Shown: in pieces, positions 49,301-63,274 of the stretch
Numbering within the stretch: the first letter of the stretch is position 1
Layout: every line of letters begins with the position of its first letter
The notes under the pieces: model-generated
Database searches by the model: none
Told to the model about the DNA's origin: nothing
What the model saw: the letters and a program-made list of their open reading frames with translations, nothing else
Made by a program: the position numbers and the translations under genes
Origin: Eutypa lata
Lineage: Eukaryota; Ascomycota; Sordariomycetes; Xylariales; Diatrypaceae
Direction: 5' to 3'
NCBI GenBank assembly: GCA_022661535.1
Contig: JAKULF010000004.1
Span: forward strand, 496,001 to 560,000
DNA: 64,000 nucleotides

Positions 49301-52300
49301 CCTTATTTTAAACTTTCCGAACATTTCCCGATATATAATTAAAGTACGTACCGTTAAAATCGCTTAAAAAAAATATTTAAAACCGCGATTTAAAAAAGGT
49401 TTATACGTAATAAAATTTTTATAATAAAAATATTTTAATCTTTTTATTATTTTATAATATTAAAATAATTAAACGTAATAAAAATTATTTAAATATATAT
49501 TAAAATTAATTATTTATAATTAATTTAAATAAATTTAATTTTATATTATTATTATTATTATTTAATTAATTTATATTTTTTAATTAAATAAATTATATAT
49601 AATAAAAAAATTAATTATTATATATTTTTATTTTAATTTTATAAAAAAAAAATTTATTATATTAAAACTTTAAAAATATTTTTTTTACGTATATATTTAA
49701 TAATAACGTTATTTTTAAAAATATTAAATTTTTTTTTATAAATTTTTTTAATAATATTTATAAATAATTAAAATTTAATTATTTAAATATTATATAAAAT
49801 TTCGTTTAATTTTTTCGTTAAATAAAATTTTTTAATAATATTTTAAAAAACTTTATAATATTATTTTTAATATATATTTTTTATTTTTATATATTAAATT
49901 ATTAAATTTTAATAATATTTTAAAATAATATTATATCGTTTTTTTTAAATTACGAAAATTAAAAATAAACTTTTATTAATATTAAATAAATTAAATTTAT
50001 TAATAATTTTAAAAAAAAAAATTTAAATCGTTATTAAAAAATTTAAAAGTATTTAAATTTTTATTTTTAAATTTTTAAATAACTTTTTAAATCGTTATAA
50101 ATAAATTATAAAATATATTAAAAAAAATAAAAACGTATAAAAAGTTTTTATTAATAAAGTTATTTAAATTATAATTAATATTTTAAATATTAAAAAAAAT
50201 TAAATTAAAATTATTTATTAAATTATATTTTTAAATAACGATATTATTTTTATTATTATTATTAAATATAAAAAAACGTTATATTATAAATTATTTTTAT
50301 TATTATTAATTAAATTATTATTTAATTTATTTTTTTAATAAAATTAAATAAATTTTAAATTAATAATATTAAAAAAAAATATTTAAATTAACGTTTATAT
50401 TTATTAATATTAATATATATTTTAAAATTAATTAAATTATTTTTATTTTTTTATAATAATTAATTATATATAAAATAAAAATATATTTAAAAAAATTAAA
50501 ATTAAATAATATAATTACGTTATTTTAAATTTTAAATAATTTTTTTATTTAAAATTTAAAAAAAAAATTAAAGTTTTAAATTTTACGAAATTATTAATTT
50601 ATTCGTAATTAATAAATTTTACGTCGTTAATTAATAACGTTATTTTCGTAATAATTTTATATTTTTATATATTACGAAATTTATTTTTTAAAGTTTATTT
50701 TAATTTAATTATATAATTATTTTAAATTAAAATAATTAAAAATTTATTTTATAATATATTAATTTTAATTTTAATATTAATATTATTTAAACTTTCGTTA
50801 ATTATTATAAAATTATTTTTATAATTTAATTTTTTATTAAAAATTTAATTAAAAATTATAAACGTTTAAAATTTTTTTTTAATAATATTAATTTTTAAAA
50901 AATTTACGTTATTTAAAAAATAATAATTTATATAAATAATAAATTATAAATATTTTTATACGCTTTTATTTTATAAATTATTTAATATTATAATACGAAT
51001 TTTTAAAATTTATTATTTAAAACGTTATTAAAAAATATAATATAAATATTTATTTTATTAATAAAGATTTTTTTTAATAAACTTTTTTAAAAAAATAATA
51101 TTTATTATATTATTTTTATTATTATTTTTTTAAAATAAATTTAAATAAATTTAATATTAAAAAATTTATTTAATTTAATTTATTATTTAAAATAATTTTT
51201 ATAAATATTTAATAAAAAATTAAACGTATTATATAAAAAAAATTAAAAAATTATTTATATATTTATTTCGTATTAAGTTTTTAATTATTTAAATATTTTT
51301 TAAAAACGTTTTTAAAGTTTTTTACGTTAAAATATTATATTATTATTAATTATAAGTTTATATTTTTCGAATTAATAATAATTTATATAAAATAACTTTA
51401 ATAAAAATAATAATAATAATAATAATATTAATTAAATTAATAAAATTAATAATTTTATTTTTTAAAAATTAATAATAAAATTATAATAAAATATATTATT
51501 AATTATAATAATAAAATTATAAGATTTATTTAAAATTATTATTAAAATTAAATAATTTAAATAAAACGAAATTAATAAAATTAAATTAAACTTTTTCGTT
51601 TTTATTTTTTTAAATGCTTTTTATTTTAAGAAATTTATATTTAATTATTTTTAAAAGTTTTTAAATAATAATAACTTTAAATATAAAATTATTATTAAAC
51701 GAAAAAATTATTATAATATTTATAATAATAATTTTAATATAATTTCGCTTTTTAAATTTTAATTTAAAATTATTAATATTAAATTATAAATTAATTTATT
51801 TATTAATATTATTTTAAAACTTTTATTTTTATAATATAAAAAATAAATTTAAAATTTTATTAATTTTATTTAATATAAATTTATAAAAAATCTTTTTATA
51901 AAATTTAAATTTTAATATATTATATTTAAATAATATTTTTTTAAAAAATAATATTTTTCGTTTTTTAATATTATTAATTTAATTAATAAAATATTTAAAT
52001 TATTAAAATAAAAATATTTTTACGATTATAATATAATTTTAATTACGTTTTATATTTAATTAATTATAATTATTAAATAACGTTAAAAAATTATTAAAAC
52101 AAATTAAAAAAAATTAAAAAATTAAAAAATAATAAATTATTATATTTTTTTTTATAAATTAATATCGTAAAATTATTAATTAAAAAGTATTATTTTTAAT
52201 TATTTAAATTCGTTAAAAATTATAATAAAAAGTTTAATAATTAAAGATTTATTAAAATAATAATTAAATTAATTAAAAAAATTAATAATTAAATTAAAAA

Positions 52301-52539
52301 AATTAATAATTATATAATTATCGTTATATATAATAAATATTATTAATATTATATAAAAAATGCTTTTTATTTAATAATAATATATAAATAAAAACGATTA
52401 AATATTATTAAATTATATAATAAAGTATTATATTAATTTAAAAAAAAATTTATATTATTTATAATAAATTTAATATAATTTCTTTTTTTATTTTTTTTTA
52501 TTTTATAAATTAAAATTAAAAAATAAACGTAATATTAAA

Positions 52540-52584
<45 letters not shown>

Positions 52585-55500
52585 TAAAATTTATTAATAA
52601 TTATTATAATTATTTTATAAAATAATTAATTATTTATATATTATATTTTTATATTATTTTATTACGTTAAAATAAAATTAATTAATTAAATCGTTAATAT
52701 AATTTAATTTTATTTAATATTAATTATAACGTTAATTATTTTTTATAATATTAATTATATTTTATAACGTTAATTATATTATATTATTTTATTATAATTA
52801 TATTTTATTAATTATAAATTTAATTATTAAAGCTTTTATTAATAATAAAATTTTATAAATTATTAATTTAAAAATCTTTCGCTTTAATAATATTAAAAAA
52901 GCGTTTATTTTTATTATTTTAATTAATAATATCGTTATTAATATTTTTTAAAATATTAACGTTAAAAATAATATATTAATTAATAATATTAATTAATTTA
53001 AAAATAATTTTATTAAAATTAATAAATTTTTATAATAAAATTTATTAATTATATTTAAAAATATTTAAAATATTATATACGTTAAGTTATATATTTTAAT
53101 TATATTTCGTTATATTATTTTTATATAATTTAATAATATAAAATAAAATATTATTAAAAATATTATCGCTTTTATATATATTTTTATAATACGTTTTATT
53201 AAATATAATTTTAATAAATTTATAAATAATAATAAAATAATTATCGTTTAAAATAAATTAAAAAAACGTAAATTTAATATTATAAATAAAGTTTTTATTA
53301 TATTTAATATTAAAAGTATAAAAAGCGTTAATATATTTTAATATTAAATTAATAATTTTATATATTTTTTTAATAATAATATAATAAATTAAATTATTTT
53401 TAAAAATAATATTATAAATAATTTTATTAAAATAAACGTTAAAATATAAAATTTACGAAAAATATAATATTTTTAAATTATAATTAAATAATTTTTTTTT
53501 AAAAATATAATAAAAAGTTTAAAAATAATATTAATAAATAAATTATAATTATTATAATAAATAATTTTATATATAATTAAAAAAATCTTTATATATTATA
53601 TTAAATAATATTAATTACGAAATTTTAAATCGATTTTATTATTATTAACGTTAAAATATTTATTAATTTAATTTTTTTTAATAAAAATTATTAATTAAGT
53701 TTTATTAAAAATATTTTAAATAATTTTTTATTATTAATAATAATTTATTTAATATTATTAATATTAATTTAATTATTAAAAAAAACGTTTTAAATATATA
53801 AGTTATTTATTATAAAAATAAAAATTTAAATAATAAATTTATATATTAAAAAAAATAATTTAATAATATTTAATATTTTTTTTATTAATATATATTTTTT
53901 TTTAAAAATTTATATTTATTTTAATAATAATATTATTTTATTTTTTATTTTTTATATTTTAAAATATACGAAATAATATTTTAACGTAATTAAATTTAAT
54001 ATTATAATAAAGCTTAATGTTACGTATTAAGTTATTATTACGATACGTATATATTTAATAAAAAATTTATTAATAAAAGTTATAATAAAGCGCGGTTATT
54101 ACGGTAAATATAATAAAAGTTAATTAATACATTATTTTATTAAATAATTACTTTTATAATTATACTTATCGCGCGTTTTTATTTATTATTTTTCTTTTTT
54201 TTTTAATTTAAAATTTTATATAATTAATGAAATTTAAATTTTTTTTTATACTTAACGCTTTCGTAATAATTATTATTATAATTATATATAACTTAATTAT
54301 TTAAATATTTAAAATATTTACGATTTATATAATATTAATTTATTAATTTTTATATATAAAATACTTAAATTAAAAAATATTAAAGTATAATTTTTTTTAC
54401 TTTTCGTTTTTAATTATAATTAAAAAAGATAAGTTATATTAATTTATATTATTATTTATTATAATATAAAAAAAATAAAAATAAAAATAAATTTTTTTTT
54501 TATTTTTATAAATTATTAATTTTAAATTAAAATTATTTAATTTAATAAATAAAAAAAGTTATTTTTTAATTATTATATATTATTAAATAAATATAAACGT
54601 TAAAAATTAAATAACGAATTAAAAAATTAAAAAATTAAAAAATTAATAATTTATAAATTAAGCGATTTTTATATTTATTAAATTTAAATCGTTTTTTTTA
54701 AAGTTTTTTATAAAGTTTATAAATATCGTTAATAATGCTTTTATTTTTAAATATAATATTAAATTAAAAATAAAAATTATTTTAATATATAATTTATTTT
54801 ATAAAAAAGATTTTTAATAATTTAAATTTATTATTAAAAAAATTAATTTTATAATAAAAAACTTTAATAAATATTTAAAAATAATTTTAAAAACTTTAAA
54901 ATAATAAAATAAATATTTTAAAATTATAATATAAATAAAAAATTATTTAAAATTTAAAGATTTTTATAAAAAAAACTTTTAAATTTAAAATAATTAATAA
55001 AATAAACGATTATAAAATTAATTATTTTTATTTATTTATTTTTTATTAATTTATATAATTACGTTATTAAAATCGTATATAATACGTTTAATATTTTTAT
55101 ATATATTTATAATTATTTTAAAAAATATACGATTTAATAAAAAAATAAAAAATAAAAATTTTTAAATTAAATAAAATATTAATAATATAATAAAAAATAT
55201 CGTTAATAAATATATAAAAATTTAAAATTTATTATAAAAACTTATTAATATTTTTTATATAATTTTTAAATAAAAAAATAATAAATAAATAAATTTAACT
55301 TTTAAAATCTTTATTATTAATTATATTAATAACGATTTTATAAAAATCGTTTTAATTTCGTAATAATTAAATAAATAATATAATTATTATAAATATTTTA
55401 TTTTTAAACGTTAATTAATTTTATTTTAATATATATTAAAATTATTTTATATTATAAATTTTTATAATAATAATTTTTTTTATTTATTAAATTTTTATAA

Positions 55501-57150
55501 AATTTAAAATTAATAAATAATAATTTTATAATAAAGATTTTTATTTTATAATATATTATATAAATATTAAAAAATTTTAAAATTTAAATATTATTAAAAT
55601 TAATATTAATAAAAATTAAATTTTAAATTATTAATGCGTTTTATATTTTTAATATATATAATACGTTTATTAATTACTTTTTATAATTTTTATTTATAAT
55701 TTAAATATAAATAAAAATTTAAAAATTATATTATTTATATTAATAATTATCGTTATTTTATTAAATTTATTAAATTACGTATTAATCGTTAATATATAAT
55801 TTTTTTTTAAATTTTAATAATTTTTAATAAAATATTATTAATAAAAAATAAATTTTTTTTTAATAAAGTTTTATTTAAATTTATAAATTAATTAAAAATT
55901 ATTTTAAAATTAAATTTTTTTTATAAAAATTAAATTTTTAAAAATTATTTTAAAAATTACTTTATTATAATAATTATTAATTAAAAAAGTTTAATAATTT
56001 TAAAAATTATTTTATTAATATTATAATAAATTTTTTAAATAAATCGTTTAACTTAATAATTAAAAGTTTAATTATTTCTTTTTATAAAAAAAAAATTTTA
56101 ATTTTTTAATAATTATTACTTTTTAATTTATTATTTTTAAAAATTAAACTTAAGGTTTTTTTTATAATAAATATTTAACGTTAACGATATAACTTTAATT
56201 ATTTTTTAATAAAATTTTATTAATTATTAAACTTATAAAATATTATTATTAAGTTTAATTTATTTATTTATAAACTTAACTTTTTCGATATATTATCGTA
56301 TTAATTTAATTACGATTTAATTATATAAAAAACCTTTAAACGATTCGTTATTATTTATTTTAAAGTTTAAACTTTATAATAATTAATTAAATAAATTAAC
56401 TTTTAATAAAATTAATATTATTAATTTAATAATAAATTACGTTTAAATCGTAAAATAATTAATACTTTAATTTAACGATTTAAACTTTTATTAATTAATA
56501 AATAATTATTATTAATTAATTATAAAAATTAAATTTATTATTATAAAAATTAATAAAAATAAAAAAATAATTTTTATTTAAAAGTTAAAATAATTATCGA
56601 TTTAATTTAACGATTTTTACTTTTAAAACTTATCGTAATATATATTTAATAATTTAATAATTCGATTATAACGATTTAATTATAATTTATTTAAAATTAA
56701 AAAAACATTAATTATTAAATTATAATTTATTTTATAAGTTTTTATAATATTTTAATTATAATATTAAATATTAAATATTTAATATATAAAATATAAATTA
56801 AAAATATATTATATATTTTATATATAATATAAATAAATTTTATAATATAAAAAAAAAATAATAATAATAATAATTTTTAAATAATTTTTATTATAAAAAT
56901 ATAATAATTAAATAATTAAAAAATAAAAAATTTTATAATTAAAAAAATATATTTATTTAATTAAATAAATATAATTTAAAAATATAATTTTATATTTTTT
57001 ATAAAATATAATAAAGTTTTTTATTTAAGTTATAATTATAATTAAATCGCGATTTTAAATTAACTTTTATATAACTTATAACCTTAAAAATTACGGCCTT
57101 TTATTAATTAAAATTTAAATTTTACGTTATATTAAGTTTATAAGCTAAAA
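49300..57150. repeat. second AT-rich RIP-degraded repeat block
   Basis: About 7.9 kb of extreme A/T with CpA/TpG loss as in the first block and no usable frame. G and C are scarcest in the middle and rise again after about 53900, so more than one element of different age is likely. A (TTA)n run of about 30 bases lies near 52542-52580. I could not find paired terminal repeats by eye, so the element type is unknown. Confidence 0.88.
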
Positions 57151-57511
57151 AATACATCACTGCGGAAGAAGCGAATTTAAACTTTAAGATAAAAGATGCG
57201 TACGTTTTTACATACACGTAGATTCTTGAAATTCATTTCCTAGCCAGCGGTAGGTAAGCCTACTGCGACATCACCATGTCCGAATGCTGGGCATCTGTAT
57301 CCGGACCAATGAGGTCTTCGCCGAATCAGCACCCAGTTTGAAAGCCACCGAGGAAACCTGCAGCTGATAAGGAAGGCAATGGGCACCTGTTCTCGCATAC
57401 GTGAGGGGGAGAGCCTCGCCTCATTACCTTTCAATCGCTGATTCCCATATCATTGCCCTCAATTAAGATACAAGTAAAAGCACAATTTAGAAAGCGGAAA
57501 GCATTCTTACC
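57151..57511. other. 5' region of the HET-domain gene
   Basis: Unique-composition sequence between the AT-rich block and the start at 57512; presumed promoter and leader. No other feature. Confidence 0.45.
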
Positions 57512-60058
57512 ATGGCTCATTACGGCGCAGACGACAGGACGGCTACACAATACCAACCGGCACGGCAGGATCGCCATCGCTCCCGCCATCGCTCCCGCCA
57601 CCGCTCCCGCCACCGTAAATCAAGCGGATCATATTCCGATGAAGAGGAGGAGTATCGCGGCGCTTATACTCATATTCGCCCGGTTTCTAGGAGAGGTGAC
57701 CTTGAAGAGCTTTATAACAGACCGCTCGTTATTAGAGTCCGGCATCCATCACCTTCTAGGAGTAGAAGTAGAGGCCATAGCATCGAGCACGAATACAGCC
57801 AGTCTCGACGGCCTCGAACGGAATCCAACCCGCCGCATCCATCTTCCTCTAGGCATGCTTCAAAGACTCGCTTGACCCCTTACGATATGGATCCTTTTTA
57901 TGGCGAAGAGAAACCATATAACAGGGAGTTAAACAGGTCCTCGAGCGCGAAGGCCGCCACATCACGATACGGCTCAGACTATCCGCGGGGCCGCCCAAGT
58001 GGGTATCAGAGATCGGAGACTGAAGATATGCGTGGAACATATCAAAGAGGGAGAGTATCTTCACTAGACCCTTCACAGGTTCGCCGCACGCTAAGAACAA
58101 GTTCGATCCAAAGGGCAGCAGAGGCAGAAGAGCCGAGGAGCATTCGCACCTACAGCCCTGAGAGGGACAGTCCTGCAACTGGTACTAGTACTGGAATGCG
58201 TCGTTCCCATTCGTCTCGGAGCACCCGAGATTTGATGACCCGGGCTTTGCCGCCACGAGCTTCCAGGAGCTCCATTCCCATTTGGGACAGAGACGCTATG
58301 TACCAGTACTACAATGTCCGGGGAAAGGATATCCGGTTACTCTACCTTCTTCCCGGAACAGAGTCTATGGTTAAATGTGAAATCATACCTGCGTCCCTCA
58401 AGAGCCACCCAGAATACATGGCCCTGTCATATGCCTGGGGCGACCTCGATGATACCGCCCCGATTCAGGTCAACGGATGCCGATTCGACGTCACCTCAAG
58501 TCTTCACGGCGCGCTGGTCGCCCTCCGGAAGAGGCACAAGCACCCACTACTGTGGGTCGATGCAGTGTGCATCAACCAGCGGAACAAAGAAGAGCAATCC
58601 CATCAGGTCAGCATGATGACCCAAATCTACAGCCAGGCTAAGTCGGTCGCCATATGGCTAGGGCCAGAGGCGGACAATAGCGAGCATGCGATCTCGCTAC
58701 TCAGAGATGTATCAGACATAGCTCATGATCCTAGAGCTATGAACCACCTCATAGCTTCTAGGGGGGATCAAATGCGCTTCACTGCCCTAGTTGACTTGTT
58801 TGAGAGGGATTACTGGGATAGGCTGTGGGTTGTCCAAGAGGTCTTGAATGCGAGATCGGTGACTGTATATTGCGGTAATACTAGCCTCCCTTGGAGAGTG
58901 TATGTAGACGCCTCCGATGCCTTCAAGCGCCATGAAGAGCAACTTAAGCAATATTTACCATCTACCGGAAATAATAAGGTGATCCCTTTGGTCTCGCAGC
59001 AGCAGTTTCAATACAGTGTTGTGCTAGCAGATAAGGGGCCGGGAAGCCTCGAGGGATTGAGGCAGGAGCCGGATGCAGAGCCAATCTCCCTCCTCAGTGT
59101 GTTATGCAGCTGCCGCTTGAAGCTCAGCAGCGAGCCGAGGGACAAAGTCTTCGGTGTCCTCGGGATTCTACCCCAAGAGTTCAAGTACAACTTCCCGCCA
59201 AACTATAGTGCGTCCTTGCGTGAGGTGTACACCAATGTCGTGGAATTTCTCTTGCATGCAACGGGTAGGTTCGATGTCATCTGCTCAGCCATTCACTTCC
59301 CGGTGCAAAGAAGCGTGACTAAACTGCCGAGCTGGGTACCGGACTGGTCGCATGTGGTAAATGTGGGCCCGTTGGGCGGCATCGATGTCTTCTCGGCCGC
59401 GGGTGGCACGAAGGCGGCGTTCGGGTTTGTAGACCGGCCGCTACGAACCAAACTCGAGGTCTCTGCCATCTATCTTGACAGAGTTTCTAGGACGGGCAAC
59501 ACAGTCGACACATATCTCGGGATAGAAGAATTCCTCATGGCCTTTCTGAATTGGCGTGCCGAGATGCTCCGTGGATGGCCCATTCAGGATGACCAGATTC
59601 GCGAGGCCTTCTGCCGCACGCTATGCTTAGGCCAACTGAGGAATTGGAACGCCGCGGAGTGGATGAGGATTTGCTACCATTTGTTCGCGTCTATAACTCA
59701 AGAACTGCTCCCGTATATAGTGCTAGATGACGAGCTTCGATGGTATGCTAATGAGTTAAATACAGGGGTGGCACCAGATAATGGGCAAATAATTATTGAA
59801 AGAAATTGTAAAGAGATGAGTGGTCGGCGGTACTTCATGACAGAAGATGGCCTTATGGGTATGGGAACGGGATTTCTGCGAAATAGAGATATAGTATGTG
59901 TCCCATTAGGATGCAGCACACCCGTCATATTGCGCGAGGAGAGAAATGGAGAATACCGATTCATTGGCGATGCCTATGTCGACGGATATATGTATGGGAG
60001 GGCTGTTGACGAGCTCGGAGATGGAAGAAGGGAGCTGAGGAAGTATGTGCTATGTTGA
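57512..60058 (+). CDS. heterokaryon-incompatibility (HET) domain protein, 848 residues
   Basis: HET domains trigger cell death or growth arrest when unlike fungal individuals fuse; they act in allorecognition and immunity-like pathways. A single exon starts at an ATG in a CCATGG context. HET motifs in order: EYMALSYAWGD (301-311), PLLWVDAVCINQ (345-356) and QIYSQAKSVAIWLG (371-384), then the typical DYWDRLWVVQEVLNARSVTVYCG. The C-terminal half continues the usual large HET-protein body (PRDKVFGVLGILP). Unusual is the N-terminal third (1-260), rich in Arg, Ser, His and Tyr and probably disordered, starting with an RHRS repeat from a 12-bp tandem array. No NACHT, WD40 or other partner domain is fused. 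It begins 360 bp after a RIP block. Confidence 0.9.
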   Translation: MAHYGADDRTATQYQPARQDRHRSRHRSRHRSRHRKSSGSYSDEEEEYRGAYTHIRPVSRRGDLEELYNRPLVIRVRHPSPSRSRSRGHSIEHEYSQSRRPRTESNPPHPSSSRHASKTRLTPYDMDPFYGEEKPYNRELNRSSSAKAATSRYGSDYPRGRPSGYQRSETEDMRGTYQRGRVSSLDPSQVRRTLRTSSIQRAAEAEEPRSIRTYSPERDSPATGTSTGMRRSHSSRSTRDLMTRALPPRASRSSIPIWDRDAMYQYYNVRGKDIRLLYLLPGTESMVKCEIIPASLKSHPEYMALSYAWGDLDDTAPIQVNGCRFDVTSSLHGALVALRKRHKHPLLWVDAVCINQRNKEEQSHQVSMMTQIYSQAKSVAIWLGPEADNSEHAISLLRDVSDIAHDPRAMNHLIASRGDQMRFTALVDLFERDYWDRLWVVQEVLNARSVTVYCGNTSLPWRVYVDASDAFKRHEEQLKQYLPSTGNNKVIPLVSQQQFQYSVVLADKGPGSLEGLRQEPDAEPISLLSVLCSCRLKLSSEPRDKVFGVLGILPQEFKYNFPPNYSASLREVYTNVVEFLLHATGRFDVICSAIHFPVQRSVTKLPSWVPDWSHVVNVGPLGGIDVFSAAGGTKAAFGFVDRPLRTKLEVSAIYLDRVSRTGNTVDTYLGIEEFLMAFLNWRAEMLRGWPIQDDQIREAFCRTLCLGQLRNWNAAEWMRICYHLFASITQELLPYIVLDDELRWYANELNTGVAPDNGQIIIERNCKEMSGRRYFMTEDGLMGMGTGFLRNRDIVCVPLGCSTPVILREERNGEYRFIGDAYVDGYMYGRAVDELGDGRRELRKYVLC
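57574..57614 (+). repeat. 12-bp tandem repeat coding Arg-His-Arg-Ser
   Basis: Three to four copies of CGCTCCCGCCAC or a close variant lie inside the HET gene near residues 21-35. Copy number could change without breaking the frame. Confidence 0.75.
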
Positions 60059-62301
60059 CAAGATACACATGGAGGGATAGGGTTGTTGCCTTCTTTTTCA
60101 TTTACTTATCGGTCGAGCGGAGTTAGTCCTTCCTGTATTGGACGTTGTTTAAGTGTTATGATTATGAAGGGGGAAGCCCATTTCGGAATATTACACTATA
60201 CTATATGTGGTCGTAGTTGGTGACAAAACATCTAGAAACAACATACCTTCATTTCATTTGTATTATGTTACGTGGTGCTGTATACCGTATTCCTGTTCTG
60301 CCGCTAGACGTTTAGCGTTGATATCGCCCTCAAGCCTCCCAAGCTTCAGTCAGATGTCTGTATTAAAACCTCATAAAACGAGTGAACAGGTTCACCTTGA
60401 AACCCTTTCAGTGGCAAACATCTAAAATTAACTACCCTGGTATATAGGATTGGATATTGTCTTAAGCCAAGCTCGTAAATAATATAGTCTTACTAAAACA
60501 CAGTGGTGTTAGGGAAGTATAGCGTTTAGCTCCCTTCATCGCTTTTGCCACTTTCTCTATTCAACTTTCCCAGGCCGTACTGCGATGACTAGATCATTCA
60601 CCCAGACACTGGATTTTTAATTATACAATAGTTAAATAAGTATACAAGGATTGTATCTCGATATTTAACATAGTTTTGCTTCAGAAGGCGTCGGACACTT
60701 ACACAATAGCGTAGTCGATCTGAATATATCCGACTTCCTTAACTATACGTCTTGAAAAATGAAACGAGTAACTACCCAACGGGATCCGTATCTCACGATG
60801 CAAAAGAAGAGCCTTTGTTTATTATGCAATTTCCTATATACTACTTTATGCTAAGTGGCCTATTCGCAGTGCGTGGATTCGTCTACGGATCTGCCTAGTT
60901 GTCTCACATGGTATAAATTACAACTAGATCTCAGAATAGCTCTCGGGTATGCTTCCTGTCTCCCTCGCCTGGTATGAAGGTCACGCGCTAGCTAGCTGAG
61001 GTTCCCTGATCCTGTGGCTTTCATATATTGGCGTAAAGAAGGATCTGCTTCCATATATAGTGTTCCCAAGTGCCACTTGAGTGTTGCTAGCTCGCTTGAA
61101 TATTGAGAGCAGTTGAATTGCTTAGACACTGCCTAGTCATGCTACCCTTCGATTGGCACTAGGGGGGAGCTGTCTGAGCCTAGCACTCTGATAACTATTT
61201 GTCTATCTATGCGTGTGTGAGTTATCAGCCGAGCTCGTTCCGTTCCCCGACTGGCCTGCCATATGTGTGGGCACATGTTACTTGTCTTCTTTCGCTCCGA
61301 GCTGTCAGCTCTAGGATGTTTATGCCTAAACGCTAGAGAACATGGCGACCACCTAGTTAGTTAGTTCTTCTTCTTGATCAGAGGCCGCCAAACATGTACC
61401 CCCCCAAACCCTTGTAAAAGGGGGTTGTTATCATCATAGATTTCCATCGAGCCTGCGGTGGCGCAATATAGTGACGAGGCAAGGAGGCTTGAGCGCCGCC
61501 TACGACAGGAATCCCAGCTAAGCTCTTCGCGGGGTGCTGGTCTTGTCCAACCTGCCTCTTTGAGTTCTGGAAACCTGCATTCTGTGAGGGCCTTTTTCGA
61601 TACAGTAAAGGCATGGCAGCAGACTATGCTGCTGTTATTGATCCACCCGCATTTGAGGGCGTCAAGCCACAGAAGCACTTTATCAGCGAGAATATGTCCG
61701 TTCGTGGCGCTGCTCTCTAGGTGTAGAGGCGAGGACAGCGAAAGGGTACTTTTTATGATTCAATATAATATAGGTCATATAATGTACCGAAGGGGATCTT
61801 TATTCACACACAGTACAGTTCTATTGGTTGATCGGCATGGGTTGAATATGATCTCCCAGCTATATATGGACATACTCTTATGAACATACACAGACCAATT
61901 ACATCTCTCGTGTCGCCTAACAAGATTGAATCGCACTAGGCGATGTTTCTGCCCATGAAAGTAACAAACCGTTACAGCCAAGCTATATCTGCTGTGCTAA
62001 GTGTCTTGACCTGCAAGGAACGCATATACCGCCTTCATAGTTGAGTTGTTTTATGGGCCAGAAGGGCTAGCCCTTGCGCACGGACTATCTAGGTCTATAT
62101 AAGGTGGCTACGCCACCCACATTCGTCGGAAGGATTCCTTTCCTCTTCATCTCACAATTCGGACCACATCGCATGGGATTGTGATTTGCCCACCCACCGT
62201 CCCTTATAGCGGAGGATTGGTCTAGACATAGCGAAGGAGGGATATCACATAGGGTTTTGTATTTTTTGTATTTTTTAGTACTGGCGGGCAGTCCCAAGAC
62301 C

Positions 62302-62341
62302 TAGCTTCGCGGCTGCAGCGGTGTAGCTACGAGCGAAGCTA
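62302..62341. repeat. short inverted repeat
   Basis: TAGCTTCGC and GCGAAGCTA form a perfect 9-bp stem around a 22-base GC-rich loop. Function unknown; no adjacent gene makes it an obvious terminator. Confidence 0.5.
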
Positions 62342-63157
62342 AGCCTTGGAGAGCACGCCATATCCCCCAATACAAGTTGTTGCTTCACTATACTATGCTA
62401 TGCTATGCTATTCGATTCGGACGTGACCCTGATGAGAACATAAACCCAGAGTACAGAAACCACCTAGGTATCTATTATCCCACTTACCTTATCGCAAAAG
62501 CGACGACGCCCTCACTCCACTAAGCAGCAGCTGCGCCGCTATACTTCGTACACAGCAACACATCCTCCGAAAGAGACCAGTCACAGAAAGACTATAGGCC
62601 GAAACATCTGTTGCAATGCATGGGATGGGACCAGATACGAAGGTACAGGCCTATACTAAATACTAAACTGGTGAATGAGCATGGAATATATACATGTTTT
62701 ATGAATGTATAAAACGTCTTGTATAGATACCAGATATCAGAAACCAAATTTCCAGAAATCGGATTTATGAGATGATGGAATATTTGGGAAAAGAAGAAGA
62801 AAAAATCAAGCCACACTTGCAGCATGCAGATGCATTAGAGTGGTGGTAGTTGTGTAGTAGCACTGTGGAGCAGTTCGATTTCTGCAATGCCGTCCGCTGA
62901 AGAAGGGGAAAAAATACGAAAATCAACAACAATTCCCTAGGGATTCTAATGGCAAGGATAAATAGTTATAGCACAATAGAAAAAGAAACCTTCTCCAGCA
63001 GCAGGAGTGGCACATAGCAGTATTGTATTGTACAATACCTACTTACGTACTACCTAACTTGCCTACCGACTTATTGATCTTACTTTGAATGGCTGGGAGG
63101 CACCCAATAACTAAATATCTCTCGCGCGTGCGTGCAGCGGTCGGCCACCCCCTGGAC

Positions 63158-63256
63158 GGCAGGCAGGCAGGCAGGCAGGCAGGCAGGCAAGTAGGCAGTG
63201 TGCGTGCTGTGTTGCGGCTGGTAGCATGGCTTGCCTGCCTGCCTGCCTGCCTGCCT
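63158..63256. repeat. inverted tetranucleotide arrays (GGCA)n / (TGCC)n
   Basis: A (GGCA)n array at 63158-63190 faces a (TGCC)n array at 63231-63256. By direct comparison 63165-63190 and 63231-63256 are perfectly complementary over 26 bp with a 40-base loop, so the region can fold into a long hairpin or cruciform. Confidence 0.9.
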
Positions 63257-63258
63257 TG

Positions 63259-63274
63259 CCGGGGTGCACCCCGG
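63259..63274. repeat. 16-bp perfect palindrome
   Basis: CCGGGGTGCACCCCGG is its own reverse complement and begins two bases after the 26-bp inverted arrays. Confidence 0.85.

Noticed and set aside
52542..52580. TTA run as a CRISPR-like or telomeric repeat
   Set aside because: It is a simple microsatellite in AT-rich DNA with no spacers and not the TTAGGG telomere unit.
61361..61883. Overlapping frames of 105 and 141 codons on opposite strands
   Set aside because: No start context, no family signal and mutual overlap; not enough to call a gene.
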